From Hoeflea_A sp965249925 (lineage in GTDB: Bacteria; Pseudomonadota; Alphaproteobacteria; Rhizobiales; Rhizobiaceae): 64,000 nt of DNA. Both the position numbers and the translations under genes were made by a program. Location: positions 2,976,001 through 3,040,000 of the forward strand of contig OZ252260.1 in assembly GCA_965249925.1 (NCBI GenBank), read 5' to 3'. Shown piece by piece: positions 27,186 through 37,000 of the stretch (position 1 is its first letter; each line of letters opens with the position of its first letter). The notes beneath the pieces were generated by a model. It did not search any database. It worked only from the letters and a program-made list of their open reading frames with translations, and was not told the origin of the DNA.

Positions 27186-28303
27186 CAGCCCGACCCCGTC
27201 ATGCGCCGCACCAGCCTGTCGGACAGCTTCAGCAACACCGTCATGAAGATGACGATGATGATCAGATAGACGATCGCCAGCAGCGTGCCGTAGCCGACAT
27301 TCGACCGGTCACGGTATTCGCGGAAGATGAAACTGGTCACCGAATCGGTGGCGCCGCCCGGCCCGCCTGACGTGACGTTGATGATGATGTCGGCGAGTTT
27401 CAGCTTGAAGATGATGCGGATCATCACCGCGGTGATCGACACCGGAAGCATCAACGGAAACGTCACCGCCCAGAACCGTTGCCAGGCATTGGCGCCGTCC
27501 ACTTCGGCCGCCTCCAGCACCTCCTTCGGCATCGCCTGCAGCCCGGCCAGGATCATGATCATCATGAACGGGATGAAGGTCCAGGCATCCATCGCCATGA
27601 TCATGAACTTGGCCATTTCGGGCGACCCGAAGAACGACGGCTGTTCCCAGCCAAGCCAGCGGGCAAGGCGGGCGATCGGCCCGAATCGGATCTCCAGCAT
27701 CGACTTGCCGACCATCCAGCTGACCGCCACCGGTGACAGCATAAGCGGCATCAGGAAGGTGACGCGCCAGAATTTCCGGGCCCGGATATCGGCATTGAGC
27801 AGCAGTGCCAGGCCGAACGCGATGGCGTATTCGACCAGGATCATCGCCGTGTAGATCACCATGTTGTAGAGGGCGTTCCAGTAGAACGGGTCGCCCATCA
27901 TCTGCCAGACATTGTCGAGACCGTTGAACTGGCGGCCGCTCAGCGACGACAGGTTCCAGTCGGAAAAGGCGATCCACAGACCGAACAGCAGCGGGAACAC
28001 CACCATCGATATGACGAACAGGGCGGCCGGCAGCACGAACAGTGCCTTCTTGCCCTGCTCGCCGAAGATCATCACCCGCGAGACGCACAGCGCCATCGCC
28101 CACAGAAAATAGGCATAGAGAACGGGTCGCCAGTTGTCGAAGCCAAAGCCGATGATCTGTGCCTCGAACAGCGACTGCAGGCCGAAGGCGAGCACCAGCA
28201 GCACCACGGTCGACCACAGCAGGATCCGGCCCGCCCGCTTGCGGCGGTCCGATATCGCTTCGGCGTCGATGGTGTGGAGAAGATCGCCTGGCGGTGTGCT
28301 CAT
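27185..28303 (-). CDS. Carbohydrate ABC transporter permease (MalF type)
   Basis: 372 residues with about eight hydrophobic segments; longer than the usual 290-310 of CUT1 permeases because of two extra N-terminal membrane segments (LLWSTVVLLVLAFGLQSLF and YAYFLWAMALC) before the canonical six. EAA loop: EVLEAAEVDGANAWQRFWAV. It is coupled to the MalG-type gene downstream and 88 bp from the binding-protein gene. Confidence 0.93.
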   Translation of the reverse strand: MSTPPGDLLHTIDAEAISDRRKRAGRILLWSTVVLLVLAFGLQSLFEAQIIGFGFDNWRPVLYAYFLWAMALCVSRVMIFGEQGKKALFVLPAALFVISMVVFPLLFGLWIAFSDWNLSSLSGRQFNGLDNVWQMMGDPFYWNALYNMVIYTAMILVEYAIAFGLALLLNADIRARKFWRVTFLMPLMLSPVAVSWMVGKSMLEIRFGPIARLARWLGWEQPSFFGSPEMAKFMIMAMDAWTFIPFMMIMILAGLQAMPKEVLEAAEVDGANAWQRFWAVTFPLMLPVSITAVMIRIIFKLKLADIIINVTSGGPGGATDSVTSFIFREYRDRSNVGYGTLLAIVYLIIIVIFMTVLLKLSDRLVRRMTGSG

Positions 28304-28353
28304 GGGGTCGATGGATTCCGTACCACGGTCGGGCGATCAGGTGTTCTTTGGTG

Positions 28354-28376
28354 CGGCCGGCCGCGAGGGCCGGCCG
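28354..28376 (-). terminator. GC-rich hairpin after the binding-protein gene
   Basis: CGGCCGGC (28354-28361) pairs with GCCGGCCG (28369-28376), an 8-bp stem with a 7-base loop. It lies between the binding-protein gene and the MalF gene and has no T-run on the operon strand. It fits a stem that stabilises the binding-protein mRNA, or partial termination, giving more binding protein than permease. Confidence 0.5.
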
Positions 28377-28391
28377 TCGTTTCGGTGAGCT

Positions 28392-30047
28392 CTACATGCC
28401 CAGACTTGCCTTGTAGAGCTTGATCTGGTTTTCGCGGCCGATCTGGTCGGTGATCTTCTCCCAGGCTGCTGCGATGGCGTCGGCGGTCTCCTGTGCCGAG
28501 GCGTACTGTCCGGCATAGCCTTTGGCCAGTTCGTCTTCGGCGACCGAGTAGTACTGGAAGATCCCCGGAATACGCGGTTCGATCGCCGCATTCGGGTGAT
28601 TGTAGGAATCGGCGTTGGAGCCGAGATAATCGGCGACGAAGGCGCGGTCGTAGCCGGCTTCTTCCCATTCGTCATAGTCGAAGTGGGAATAGCGGTACGG
28701 CTGAAAGCCGGACGGGTAGGCCGACGCCCACAGCGACAGGTCCTTACCGCCGAGATGGGCGGCCGCCGACCATGCCGCCTTGTGCTTCTTCTCGTCGCCG
28801 TCGACCCGCGCCATTACATAGATGCCCCAGCCGATATAGGCCATGTTCGGCGCCGCGTTGGGCCGGTCTTCCCACTGACCGGTTTTCGAATTGTAGACGT
28901 CGGTGGAACCCGGAAGGATGCTGAAGCCGACGACGTCGCCGACCACTGAGGTATCGGAGGTGCGGGCGTTGGACCCGACGTCGCCCCACCAGGTCAGGGA
29001 CGATCCCGTTCCCGCCAGGAATTGCTGGAAGGCCGTGGTGCCCGGATCGGCGTTGATCTGGTCCGCCGGGAACGTGTCCATGATATCCATCACTTCCTGG
29101 ATGGCGCGTACGAACGCCGGGTTGTTGACCCGAGGCTTCATCGTATCCGGATCGAACAGCCAGGCCGGATCGTCCGGATGCTTGGCGTAGGCGGTGGCCC
29201 GGTCTTCGAGGAAATAGAATCCGAAACCGCCCCAGCCCTTGAGCGGATCGAGGAAACCGTAGGCGTCAAGCCCGGTCAGCGGGTCCTTTTTGCCCTTCAG
29301 GAACTTGGCGTGGGCGTTGACCTGATCCCACGTCGTCGGCACGACCCACTCCTCTTCGTTACCGGCTTCCTTCCAGGCCTTGGCGAATTCTTCGTTGTCG
29401 TAGTAGTCCGTGCGATAGGCGAAGGTGTGACAGTCGCCGTCGATCGACACACGGTAGGTCTTGCCGTCCCAGGTGCCGACCGGCGCTTTCAAATAGTCGA
29501 CATAGTCGTCCATGTCGATTTGCTGGCGTACCCAGTCGGGCATTTCGGACGCCAGGCCCTTGCCACAGACATCGCCCTCGAACGGCGCGCCCATTTCGAT
29601 GATGTCGAAATCCACTGTGCCCGTGGCGATCGACTGCTGCAGGCGTGCATTGTAGTCGGCCTGCGCCAGGTCGATCCAGTTGATCTTGGCACCGGTATAG
29701 TCCTCCCAAGGCTTCAGGAATCCGCGGAACAGGAAGTTGTGCAGGTTCTGGTTGTTCAGACCCATGAAGGTCAGCTCGACGCCCGCAAACTCGCCTTCGG
29801 CGACGTTGGCCTTGGTGGCGCCGAGGCAAAGCTCGCCGACTTTCTGCCAGTCGGCGTCGGTCGGTGAGCCGGCTCCGACGCCCGGGATTTTCAGGATTTC
29901 GGCGCGCAGTTTGGTGTGGCTGTCGGCCATCGCCCGCGATGCCATGGCGGGCAGCAGCGAGGTTGCGCCGACGGCCGCCGCGCCCCTGAGCAACGAACGA
30001 CGGCTCGCCTGCATGGCCATCATTTTCTTGTAGATATCGACTCGCAT
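28392..30047 (-). CDS. Extracellular sugar-binding protein of an ABC transporter
   Basis: 551 residues, larger than most CUT1 binding proteins (about 420). The N terminus carries a Tat signal: SRRSLLRGAAAVGATSLLPA followed by a hydrophobic stretch and cleavage near AMA-DS. Mature part: family 1 solute-binding fold, with FDIIEMGAPFEGDV, WDGKTYRVSIDGDCHTFAYR, VVPTTWDQVNAHAKF and the C-terminal Trp/Tyr-rich segment SGFQPYRYSHFDYDEW that would line a sugar site. Export by Tat implies folding in the cytoplasm. First gene of the SBP-MalF-MalG operon, with a promoter/operator candidate just upstream. Confidence 0.92.
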   Translation of the reverse strand: MRVDIYKKMMAMQASRRSLLRGAAAVGATSLLPAMASRAMADSHTKLRAEILKIPGVGAGSPTDADWQKVGELCLGATKANVAEGEFAGVELTFMGLNNQNLHNFLFRGFLKPWEDYTGAKINWIDLAQADYNARLQQSIATGTVDFDIIEMGAPFEGDVCGKGLASEMPDWVRQQIDMDDYVDYLKAPVGTWDGKTYRVSIDGDCHTFAYRTDYYDNEEFAKAWKEAGNEEEWVVPTTWDQVNAHAKFLKGKKDPLTGLDAYGFLDPLKGWGGFGFYFLEDRATAYAKHPDDPAWLFDPDTMKPRVNNPAFVRAIQEVMDIMDTFPADQINADPGTTAFQQFLAGTGSSLTWWGDVGSNARTSDTSVVGDVVGFSILPGSTDVYNSKTGQWEDRPNAAPNMAYIGWGIYVMARVDGDEKKHKAAWSAAAHLGGKDLSLWASAYPSGFQPYRYSHFDYDEWEEAGYDRAFVADYLGSNADSYNHPNAAIEPRIPGIFQYYSVAEDELAKGYAGQYASAQETADAIAAAWEKITDQIGRENQIKLYKASLGM

Positions 30048-30161
30048 TGTAATCCTCCCAAATACGGTTTATCGGCGGAATGGCGGGGCCGACTGCATCG
30101 CCCGACTTGCCCTGTTCCCGTCCCGGTGCGGGACGGGTCGGACAGGCGGAACGGTTTTTCT

Positions 30162-30185
30162 GGTTCCTCCCCATGAACCGGAACC
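30162..30185. promoter_or_regulatory. Candidate operator of the sugar ABC operon
   Basis: Inverted repeat GGTTCC (30162-30167) and GGAACC (30180-30185) with a 12-base spacer. It spans the expected transcription start of the minus-strand promoter at 30188-30217, a typical repressor position. The regulator gene is not in the window. Confidence 0.4.
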
Positions 30186-30187
30186 AA

Positions 30188-30217
30188 AGTTTACGAACGA
30201 GTTTCAGATTAAGTCAA
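30188..30217 (-). promoter_or_regulatory. Candidate sigma-70 promoter for the binding-protein operon
   Basis: On the minus strand, TTGACT (30217-30212) and TAAACT (30193-30188) are spaced by 18 bases. It lies about 140 bases upstream of the binding-protein start. Confidence 0.5.
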
Positions 30218-30239
30218 TCGATAAGATTTATTGGTCCTC

Positions 30240-30260
30240 ATTTGGCGAAATTGACCAAAT
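30240..30260. promoter_or_regulatory. Second inverted repeat in the divergent sugar promoter region
   Basis: ATTTGG (30240-30245) and CCAAAT (30255-30260) are perfect 6-bp arms with a 9-base spacer. It lies 62 bases upstream of the ATPase gene and could be the operator for that direction or a second binding site. Confidence 0.35.
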
Positions 30261-30322
30261 GGACAAGGCACGGACGAACGGATAGGCTCGCCGCAAGGTC
30301 GGTGCCATAACGGGGAGGTTGA

Positions 30323-31417
<1,095 letters not shown>

Positions 31418-31430
31418 TGGGAGAAAAACA

Positions 31431-31883
31431 GTGCTGAAGGGTATCAATCCGCTTCTCAACGCCGACGTCCTGCAGGTTCTCAGAGCCATGGGTCACGGTG
31501 ACGACCTGATCATCGCCGATACCAATTTCCCTTCCGATTCCGTCGCCCGACAGACCGTCTACGGGTCGCTTTTGCGCATCGACCGTTCGGCTGCCGAGGT
31601 CGTCGAGGCGGTGTTGTCGGTCTATCCGCTGGACACCTTTGTCGACGATGCGGCGGCCCGCATGGAGATTGTCGGCGCGCCTGATGAGATCCCGCCGGTG
31701 CAAGCCGAGGTGCAGTCGAAGATTGACGTGGCGAACGGCACGCCCCTGCCGATGGTTTCGATCGAGCGCTACGCCTTCTACGAGCGCGCCAAGCAGGCCT
31801 ATGCGGTGATCCAGACGCATGAGAGGCGTTTCTACGGATGCTTCGCGTTCCGCAAGGGCGTCATCGCGCCCGACGAGGGGTAG
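31431..31883 (+). CDS. RbsD/FucU-family sugar mutarotase
   Basis: 150 residues from a GTG at 31431 with GGGAGAAA upstream; no ATG fits the family N terminus (VLKGINPLLNADVLQVLRAM). The family interconverts pyranose and furanose, or alpha and beta anomers. Seen: the catalytic His in AMGHGDDLIIADTNFPS and the C-terminal Tyr-rich segment FYERAKQAYAVIQTHERRFY, which is closer to FucU (L-fucose mutarotase) than to RbsD. It lies 13 bp after the ATPase gene and 7 bp before the ribokinase gene. Confidence 0.9.
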   Translation: MLKGINPLLNADVLQVLRAMGHGDDLIIADTNFPSDSVARQTVYGSLLRIDRSAAEVVEAVLSVYPLDTFVDDAAARMEIVGAPDEIPPVQAEVQSKIDVANGTPLPMVSIERYAFYERAKQAYAVIQTHERRFYGCFAFRKGVIAPDEG

Positions 31884-31890
31884 CGGTCGT

Positions 31891-32817
31891 ATGGCTGAGA
31901 CAGGGACTATCGTCATCCTCGGGGTGTTCGTCGCCGACACCGCCTACCGCGCCGACCGGGCGCCGCGCATGGGCGAGACCATCCTGGGCAATTCGTTCAA
32001 GCTCGGGCCGGGCGGCAAGGGATCCAACCAGGCCGTCGCCGCCGCCCGCCTCGGCGGCAATGTGTCCCTGATCACGCGGCTTGGCGACGATGCGTTCGCC
32101 GATCTTGCGGAGAAGACCTGGGCCGATGCCGGCGTCACCAGCGCGGCGCTGCGCGATTCCACCAGTTACACCGGTGCCGCCTATATCTTCGTCGAGGAGG
32201 CGACCGGCAGCAACGCCATCATCGTCTGTCCGGGCGCGGCGGGCGATATCGGCATCGCCGACGTCGAAGCCAACGCTGACGGGATCCGCTCCGCCGCGGT
32301 GTTCGTCACCCAGCTCGAGCAGCCGATCGACGCGGCGACACGGGCACTGCAGATCGCTTCGTCGGCAGGCGTTGCTACGATCCTCAATCCGGCCCCGGCG
32401 GCACCGCTGGACGATGCCGTCTATCCGCTGTGCACCTATGTGACGCCCAACGAGACCGAGACCGAGGAACTGACCGGCCTGCCCGTCTCGACGGTCGACG
32501 AGGCGCGGCGCGCCGCCGATGTGTTTTTGGATCGCGGTGTGGCCAACGCGATCATCACGCTGGGCGAAAACGGTGCGCTGTTCCACTCCCGGGAGCGCTC
32601 CGAACATGTGCCCGCCTTCAACGCAGGCCCGGTCGTCGAGACCACTGGCGCCGGCGACGCGTTCAACGGCGGCTTTGCGGTTGGCTTGGCGCTGGGCCTC
32701 TATCCGCTCGAGGCGGTACGGCTCGGCTGTGCTACGGCGGGCATTTCGGTGACCCGGCCCGGCACCGCGCCGTCTATGCCGACGATGGACGAGGTCAGTC
32801 GTTTGCTTAGCGGGTAG
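31891..32817 (+). CDS. Ribokinase-like PfkB-family sugar kinase
   Basis: 308 residues. PfkB fold: N-terminal signature PGGKGSNQAVAAARLG (about residues 41-56) and the C-terminal ATP/catalytic motif VETTGAGDAFNGGFAVG, with the Asp base. Also NPAPAAPLDDAVYPL and TPNETETEELTG, typical of ribokinases. Last gene of the ATPase-fucU-kinase operon. Odd: two extra copies of the last 22-23 codons (with small changes) occur downstream at 33068 and 33394 as part of a tandem array. Confidence 0.92.
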   Translation: MAETGTIVILGVFVADTAYRADRAPRMGETILGNSFKLGPGGKGSNQAVAAARLGGNVSLITRLGDDAFADLAEKTWADAGVTSAALRDSTSYTGAAYIFVEEATGSNAIIVCPGAAGDIGIADVEANADGIRSAAVFVTQLEQPIDAATRALQIASSAGVATILNPAPAAPLDDAVYPLCTYVTPNETETEELTGLPVSTVDEARRAADVFLDRGVANAIITLGENGALFHSRERSEHVPAFNAGPVVETTGAGDAFNGGFAVGLALGLYPLEAVRLGCATAGISVTRPGTAPSMPTMDEVSRLLSG

Positions 32818-32824
32818 GTGCCAG

Positions 32825-33008
32825 AAATTCGGCGACGGTTTACTTAATTCCCCGATACTTCCGTGGTTTTGAGACGTCGTCCCAGAATTAAGCAAAACCG
32901 TCACCGAATTTGCCGCCGAAGGAATTCGGTGAAAGCTTGCTTAATTCTTGCACCGCTTCGCAAAAACAAAAGCGTTTTCAGGGAATTAAGTAAGCTGTCT
33001 CCGAATTT
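32825..33008. repeat. Palindromic repeat doublet, copy 1
   Basis: Two adjacent imperfect palindromes. The first has arms AAATTCGGCGACGGTTTACT and, about 60 bases on, the complement of AAATTCGGTGACGGTTTTGC, each continuing into TTAATTC. The second has arms starting AATTCGGTGAAAGCTTGC and closing with the complement of AATTCGGAGACAGCTTAC. Resembles REP or REPIN type sequences; lies between convergent gene ends. Confidence 0.8.
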
Positions 33009-33143
33009 CAGCCCGTGTCTCTCCGTTATGACGGATCAGCCCCCGTCGCTCGCATGCAGGCACCGGTGTGACCCGGCCCGGCACCGCGCCGTCGATGCCG
33101 ACCATGGACGAGGTCAGCCGTCTTCTTGACGGGTAGGTGCCAG

Positions 33144-33327
33144 AAATTCGGACACGGTTTACTTAATTCCTCGATACTTCCGTGGTTTTGAGACGTCGTG
33201 CCAGAATTAAGCAAAACCGTCACCGAATTTGCCGCCGGAGGAATTCGGTGAAAGCTTGCTTAACTCTGGCACCGCTTCGCCAAAACAAAAGCATTTTCAG
33301 GGAATTAAGTAAGCTGTCTCCGAATTT
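33144..33327. repeat. Palindromic repeat doublet, copy 2
   Basis: Nearly identical to copy 1 and the same length (184 bases), with a handful of base changes, for example GACACGG in place of GCGACGG in the first arm. Confidence 0.8.
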
Positions 33328-33469
33328 CAGCCCGTGCCTCTCCGCTAAGTCGGATCAGCCCCCGTCGCTCGCATGCAGGCGCAGCCGGCCAGCGTGACCC
33401 GGCACGGCACCGCACCGTCGATGCCGAGGATGGACGAGGTCAGCCGTTTGCTTGGCGGGTAGGTGCCAG

Positions 33470-33653
33470 AAATTCGGACACGGTTTACTTAATTCCTCGA
33501 TACTTCTGTGGTTTTGAGACGTCGTGCCAGAATTAAGCAAAACCGTCACCGAATTTGCCGCCGAAGGAATTCGGTGAAAGCTTGCTTAATTCTTGCACCG
33601 CTTCGCAAAAACAAAAGCGTTTTCAGGGAATTAAGTAAGCTGTCTCCGAATTT
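33470..33653. repeat. Palindromic repeat doublet, copy 3
   Basis: Nearly identical to copies 1 and 2, same length. It shares the first-arm GACACGG variant with copy 2 but the second-hairpin sequence with copy 1, which suggests recombination between units. Confidence 0.8.
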
Positions 33654-33680
33654 CAGCCCGTGCCTCTCCGTTATGACGGA

Positions 33681-33813
33681 TCAGCCCCCGTCGCTCGCAT
33701 GCAGACGCAGCCGGCCGGTATGTCCCGGCACCGACACCACCTTGCGATCCTCGCTCTGCGGCTCGGCTGCCGCAGCCTCCAGCGCCTCGATGCGGGCGCC
33801 GCGCTTGCTCACC
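33681..33813 (-). pseudogene. 3' fragment of a second rmuC allele
   Basis: The minus strand encodes about 43 codons ending in a stop at 33683-33681: RGARIEALEAAAAEPQ, then EDRKVVSVPGHTGRLRLHAS, then DGG. The intact rmuC 4 kb away ends with RGARIEAL, EDRKVVSVPGHTGPLRLHAR and EGG. The homology stops abruptly near 33813, at the edge of the autotransporter region. There is no start and no upstream RmuC domain, so it cannot be functional. The fragment is diverged from the intact copy, so it is either old or came from a related allele. Confidence 0.85.
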
Positions 33814-33869
33814 GCTCGGGAAATCGGACGCGCCGCCAGCGGGATCGTCGAACCGGCGGCAGTACATAG

Positions 33870-33940
33870 TCCGGAGGGATCTGGGGCAAGCTGCGTATGG
33901 ACTATATCACCTGATGGCGGAAAATCGGCTCACTCGGCCA
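33870..33940 (+). mobile_element. Degenerate end of the same MITE as at 62747
   Basis: Bases 33912-33940 match 62775-62803 of the intact MITE at 27 of 29 positions (TGATGGCGGAAAATCGG, then a C/T change, TCACTCGGC, C/T, A). Weaker similarity to the terminal repeat extends leftward (GCAAGCTGCGTA, then ATATCACC). The rest of the element is missing. It lies immediately after the original end of the autotransporter gene. Confidence 0.55.
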
Positions 33941-33943
33941 AAC

Positions 33944-34000
33944 CTAAAACCGTAGCGTCAACGCGCCTTCGAAAAGGTTGGACTCGGTTCCGTCGCCGAA
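33944..34000 (-). pseudogene. Separated last beta-strand of the autotransporter
   Basis: Reading on in the same frame past the TAG at 34003-34001 gives 18 codons, FGDGTESNLFEGALTLRF, then a second stop at 33946-33944. A terminal aromatic Phe after alternating hydrophobics is the classic C-terminal strand of autotransporter barrels. The residue replaced by the stop was very probably Tyr (SAG-Y-FGDG). Confidence 0.85.
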
Positions 34001-37000
34001 CTAGCCGGCGCTCAAGGTGAGACGGTTGGAGACCGCATAGTCGAAGCCCAATTCCACCGCCAGTGCATCCTGCGCAATCGGCGCGCCGGTTACGACGAAG
34101 GGCGGCCCGCCCGTAAGGGCCAGCGTCGCCGTCGGGTCGATGTCGCCGAAAGCATGGCGCCAGCCGGCCATGACCTGCAGTGTCGCGGCCTTCGCCAGTT
34201 TGCGGCTCGCCCGAACGCCCAGCGTCGTATAGGTGGTGCTGTTGCTGTCGGATGCGGCCGTCAGCGCCGCAACACCGCCGCTCTCGGTATAACCGTCCGT
34301 GTCGAGCTGCATGAAGGAGATGCCGGCAAAGGGCTGGATGCCGGTGCCGTTGACCTGCATCTCATAACCGGCCTCGGCAAAGAGTTGCCAGCTCTGGGCG
34401 TCGTAGCTCGCCGTCAGGGTCTCGGACAACCGGCCGAACCCGACCGTCCGGCTGCTGTCGATATCGTGCCAGGAGTAGAGCCCGCCGAAATTGACATGCC
34501 AGGCACCGGAACCGGCGGCGCCGTAAACACCGGCCGAATAGCTGTCGGTTGTGGCCGAAGCGGACGGCCCGCTCTGGGTGATGTTGGCATGGCCGTAGGC
34601 GCCGAGCAGGCCGAGGCGCCAGATTTTTCCAACCTCCCGGTCGAGACCGGCGACAATGCCGCCGAGATCGGTGTCGAGCGCCGCCGTGTTGGCGGTGGAG
34701 TCGACATCGCTCCAGCCGCCATAGGCCGAAACCCAGGCGGCGTTGGGTGGATCATCGGCCGGCTGGCCATGACCATACGCAAAGGTCGCTTCCGGACCGG
34801 AGAAAGTACCGGTCAGCCTTCGGTTGACGGCATCGGTAATCTGCCGATTGCCGTCCATCAGCACGCCCTTGATCGATGCGTGGATTTCACCGCTCAGCAT
34901 GTCGAAGGCATGGCGGGCCTCCTCTTCCGTCTCGACGTCCAGCAGACTTTGCACCACGGCGTGTTCGGTCGGCGTCGAATCCAGCGCGCCGGCAACGGCA
35001 CGGTGATTTGCCGTGGTGGCAACGCTGCCGAAAGACCGCGCGACTAACTGCCTGAGCAGGACGTCCTTGCCGTCATAGGAAAGCGAATAGTCGACAAACA
35101 CCTTCGAGCCGGACACCGAATCGAATACGCCCGCGGTCCCGTTCTCCGAAGTCAAAATGGTAAATGTCGCATCGTCGGAGTAGCTATCGGCTGTCACCGT
35201 GACCGTGCCGCCATCGATCGTAACGATTTTATCCGAATCGAGCAGATCGGAATTGCCGTCCGAATCGATCTCCACGTCGAAGAAGCTGCCGGTGTCGAAC
35301 GTCACTTCGCCCGTCTTCAACGTCCCGACGGAGGTGCCGGGCGCGATCGTGCCGCCGCTCTTGACGGTAATGGCACCGGACAGTTCGCCCGTTCCGGCCA
35401 GGGTGCCGCTCCCGCTCACAGTGACCGTGCCGCCCAGCTTGTCGGTCACCGCCAGCGTGCCCCCGCTGATCATGGTGGTTCCGGAAAACGCGCTGCTGTC
35501 GCTGGAAAGCTCGGTGTAACCAGCCTCGACCTGGAGGGTTCCGTTGTTCTCGATCCCGCGATCGAATTCATAATCGCCTGTATCGTCGGAATGGTTAAAC
35601 AGCAGGGTGCCAGCGCCGTCGCCGAACTTTACTTTATCGATTTCCAGCGTGCCGGGTCCAGCCGGGGACTGGCCGCGCGGCGAACCTATCGCCACAAGGC
35701 CGATCGAACCGTCGTTCTCGGCAATCACCAGATCTATGCGATCATCGGTGTCCTTGGTTTCAAAAACGCCACCATTGGCAACGATGAGAGTCCCGGTGCC
35801 GTCGCGCCCTATCACCGGTGCCGGATTACTATCCGAGGCTACGCCGCCAACCTCAAGCCTGCTCCCGGTACCACTGACAAGGACCGTGCCCGAACTGCCG
35901 GCTTCATTACCAGCGATGAAATTCACTGTGTTTTGGACAAACCCTCCCTCCGCAACGATCAGCGTGGCGCCGGTGCCGGTATCGCCAACCGTAGTGTTGC
36001 CTTCGACAAGCTGACCGATCACCCGAAACGTTCCACCGTCAATAACCAGCTCTCCGCCGATCGGGCCGGTGCCTCCAGCAAATGTGGTGTAGCCGGCCTC
36101 CACTGAAATGTTGCTGGCGTCAGGTAAGTCGAAATCGTACACTGCATTGTCGGTTTCGTCGGCTGTATGGTTGAAGACAATGAGGCTGCTGCCGATGCCC
36201 TTCCAAATGACCCTATCGGCCGACACCGTCCCGGGGGCCAGCGGCGCGGACCCAGACGGCGCACCGATGACAAGCGTTGACTGCGATCCGGAACTGGTGG
36301 CGAGCTCGATTTCACCGTTGCCATCATCGACGACAAGGGAACCACCAGAATTGACGATCAGTGTGCCGACGCCCTCTACTCCGAGAACGATGTCTTTATC
36401 GGTTACGAGGGTTGCTCCCGTGCCGCTAACCTTCACGGTTCCGACGCCGTCGCTGCCCTTGCCGATCTCCAGATTCCCGCTACTACCGATCACCGCGACT
36501 GTTCCACCCGACTGGATGTCCAGCGTTCCCTTGCCTTCATAGCCGACATGGAGGTCCCCCTGAGCGGAGAGGATCGATCCTGTACCGGACACCAGCACAT
36601 TGCCGACACTGCCGGCTGCGTTGCCGATGAAGAAGTCCGTGCCGTCGCCACCCGAGGTTACCTGACCGCCGGTCAGAACCGTGAGTGTTCCGTTGCCCTG
36701 ATCGCCCACATAGGTATCCGCGGCGATGGTCAATGTCGTCCCCGAACCGCTGACCGTGACCTCGCCGTCACCGGTGACGGCTTCGCCGATGTAGAGACTT
36801 GTGTTGCTGTTTGTGACGTTGACGGTGGCGCCGGACTGGATATCCAGCATGGCCATACCTCCGACGCCGACATGGAGGTCTCCGCCGGCCAACAGAGCTG
36901 ACCCAGCGCCCGTAACCTGTACCTTGGCCGTACTGCCGATGCCCAAACCGAGATTAGAACCGAGATCTTGATCGACGCCGACCTGGCCGCCGTCGGACAC

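Larger units (their letters stand above)
32749..33813. repeat. Three-copy tandem array of the rbsK-tail / palindrome doublet / rmuC-tail junction
   Basis: Each unit starts with the last about 70 bases of the ribokinase gene including its TAG (unit starts 32749, 33068, 33394; periods 319 and 326). It continues with a palindromic doublet of about 184 bases and ends with the inverted tail of an rmuC gene. The first tail copy is intact as part of the gene; copies 2 and 3 still encode VTR-GTAPSMP-MDEVSRLL and a stop. The rmuC tails on the minus strand end at 33036, 33355 and 33681 and encode LHASDGG-stop. This reads as tandem duplication of an ancestral convergent rbsK-rmuC junction. Confidence 0.85.

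Noticed and set aside
32749..33653. Possible CRISPR array
   Set aside because: Units are about 320 bases, repeats contain gene tails and long palindromes, and there are no short unique spacers or cas genes.
33681..33813. Functional small gene on the minus strand
   Set aside because: It is only the tail of rmuC, with no start codon or upstream domain.
34001..34003. Programmed readthrough or pyrrolysine insertion at the amber codon
   Set aside because: No PYLIS-type structure or known context was seen; a point mutation or error is simpler.
34154..35047. Long plus-strand frame inside the autotransporter barrel
   Set aside because: It is antisense to a well-supported barrel domain and has no recognisable protein features.
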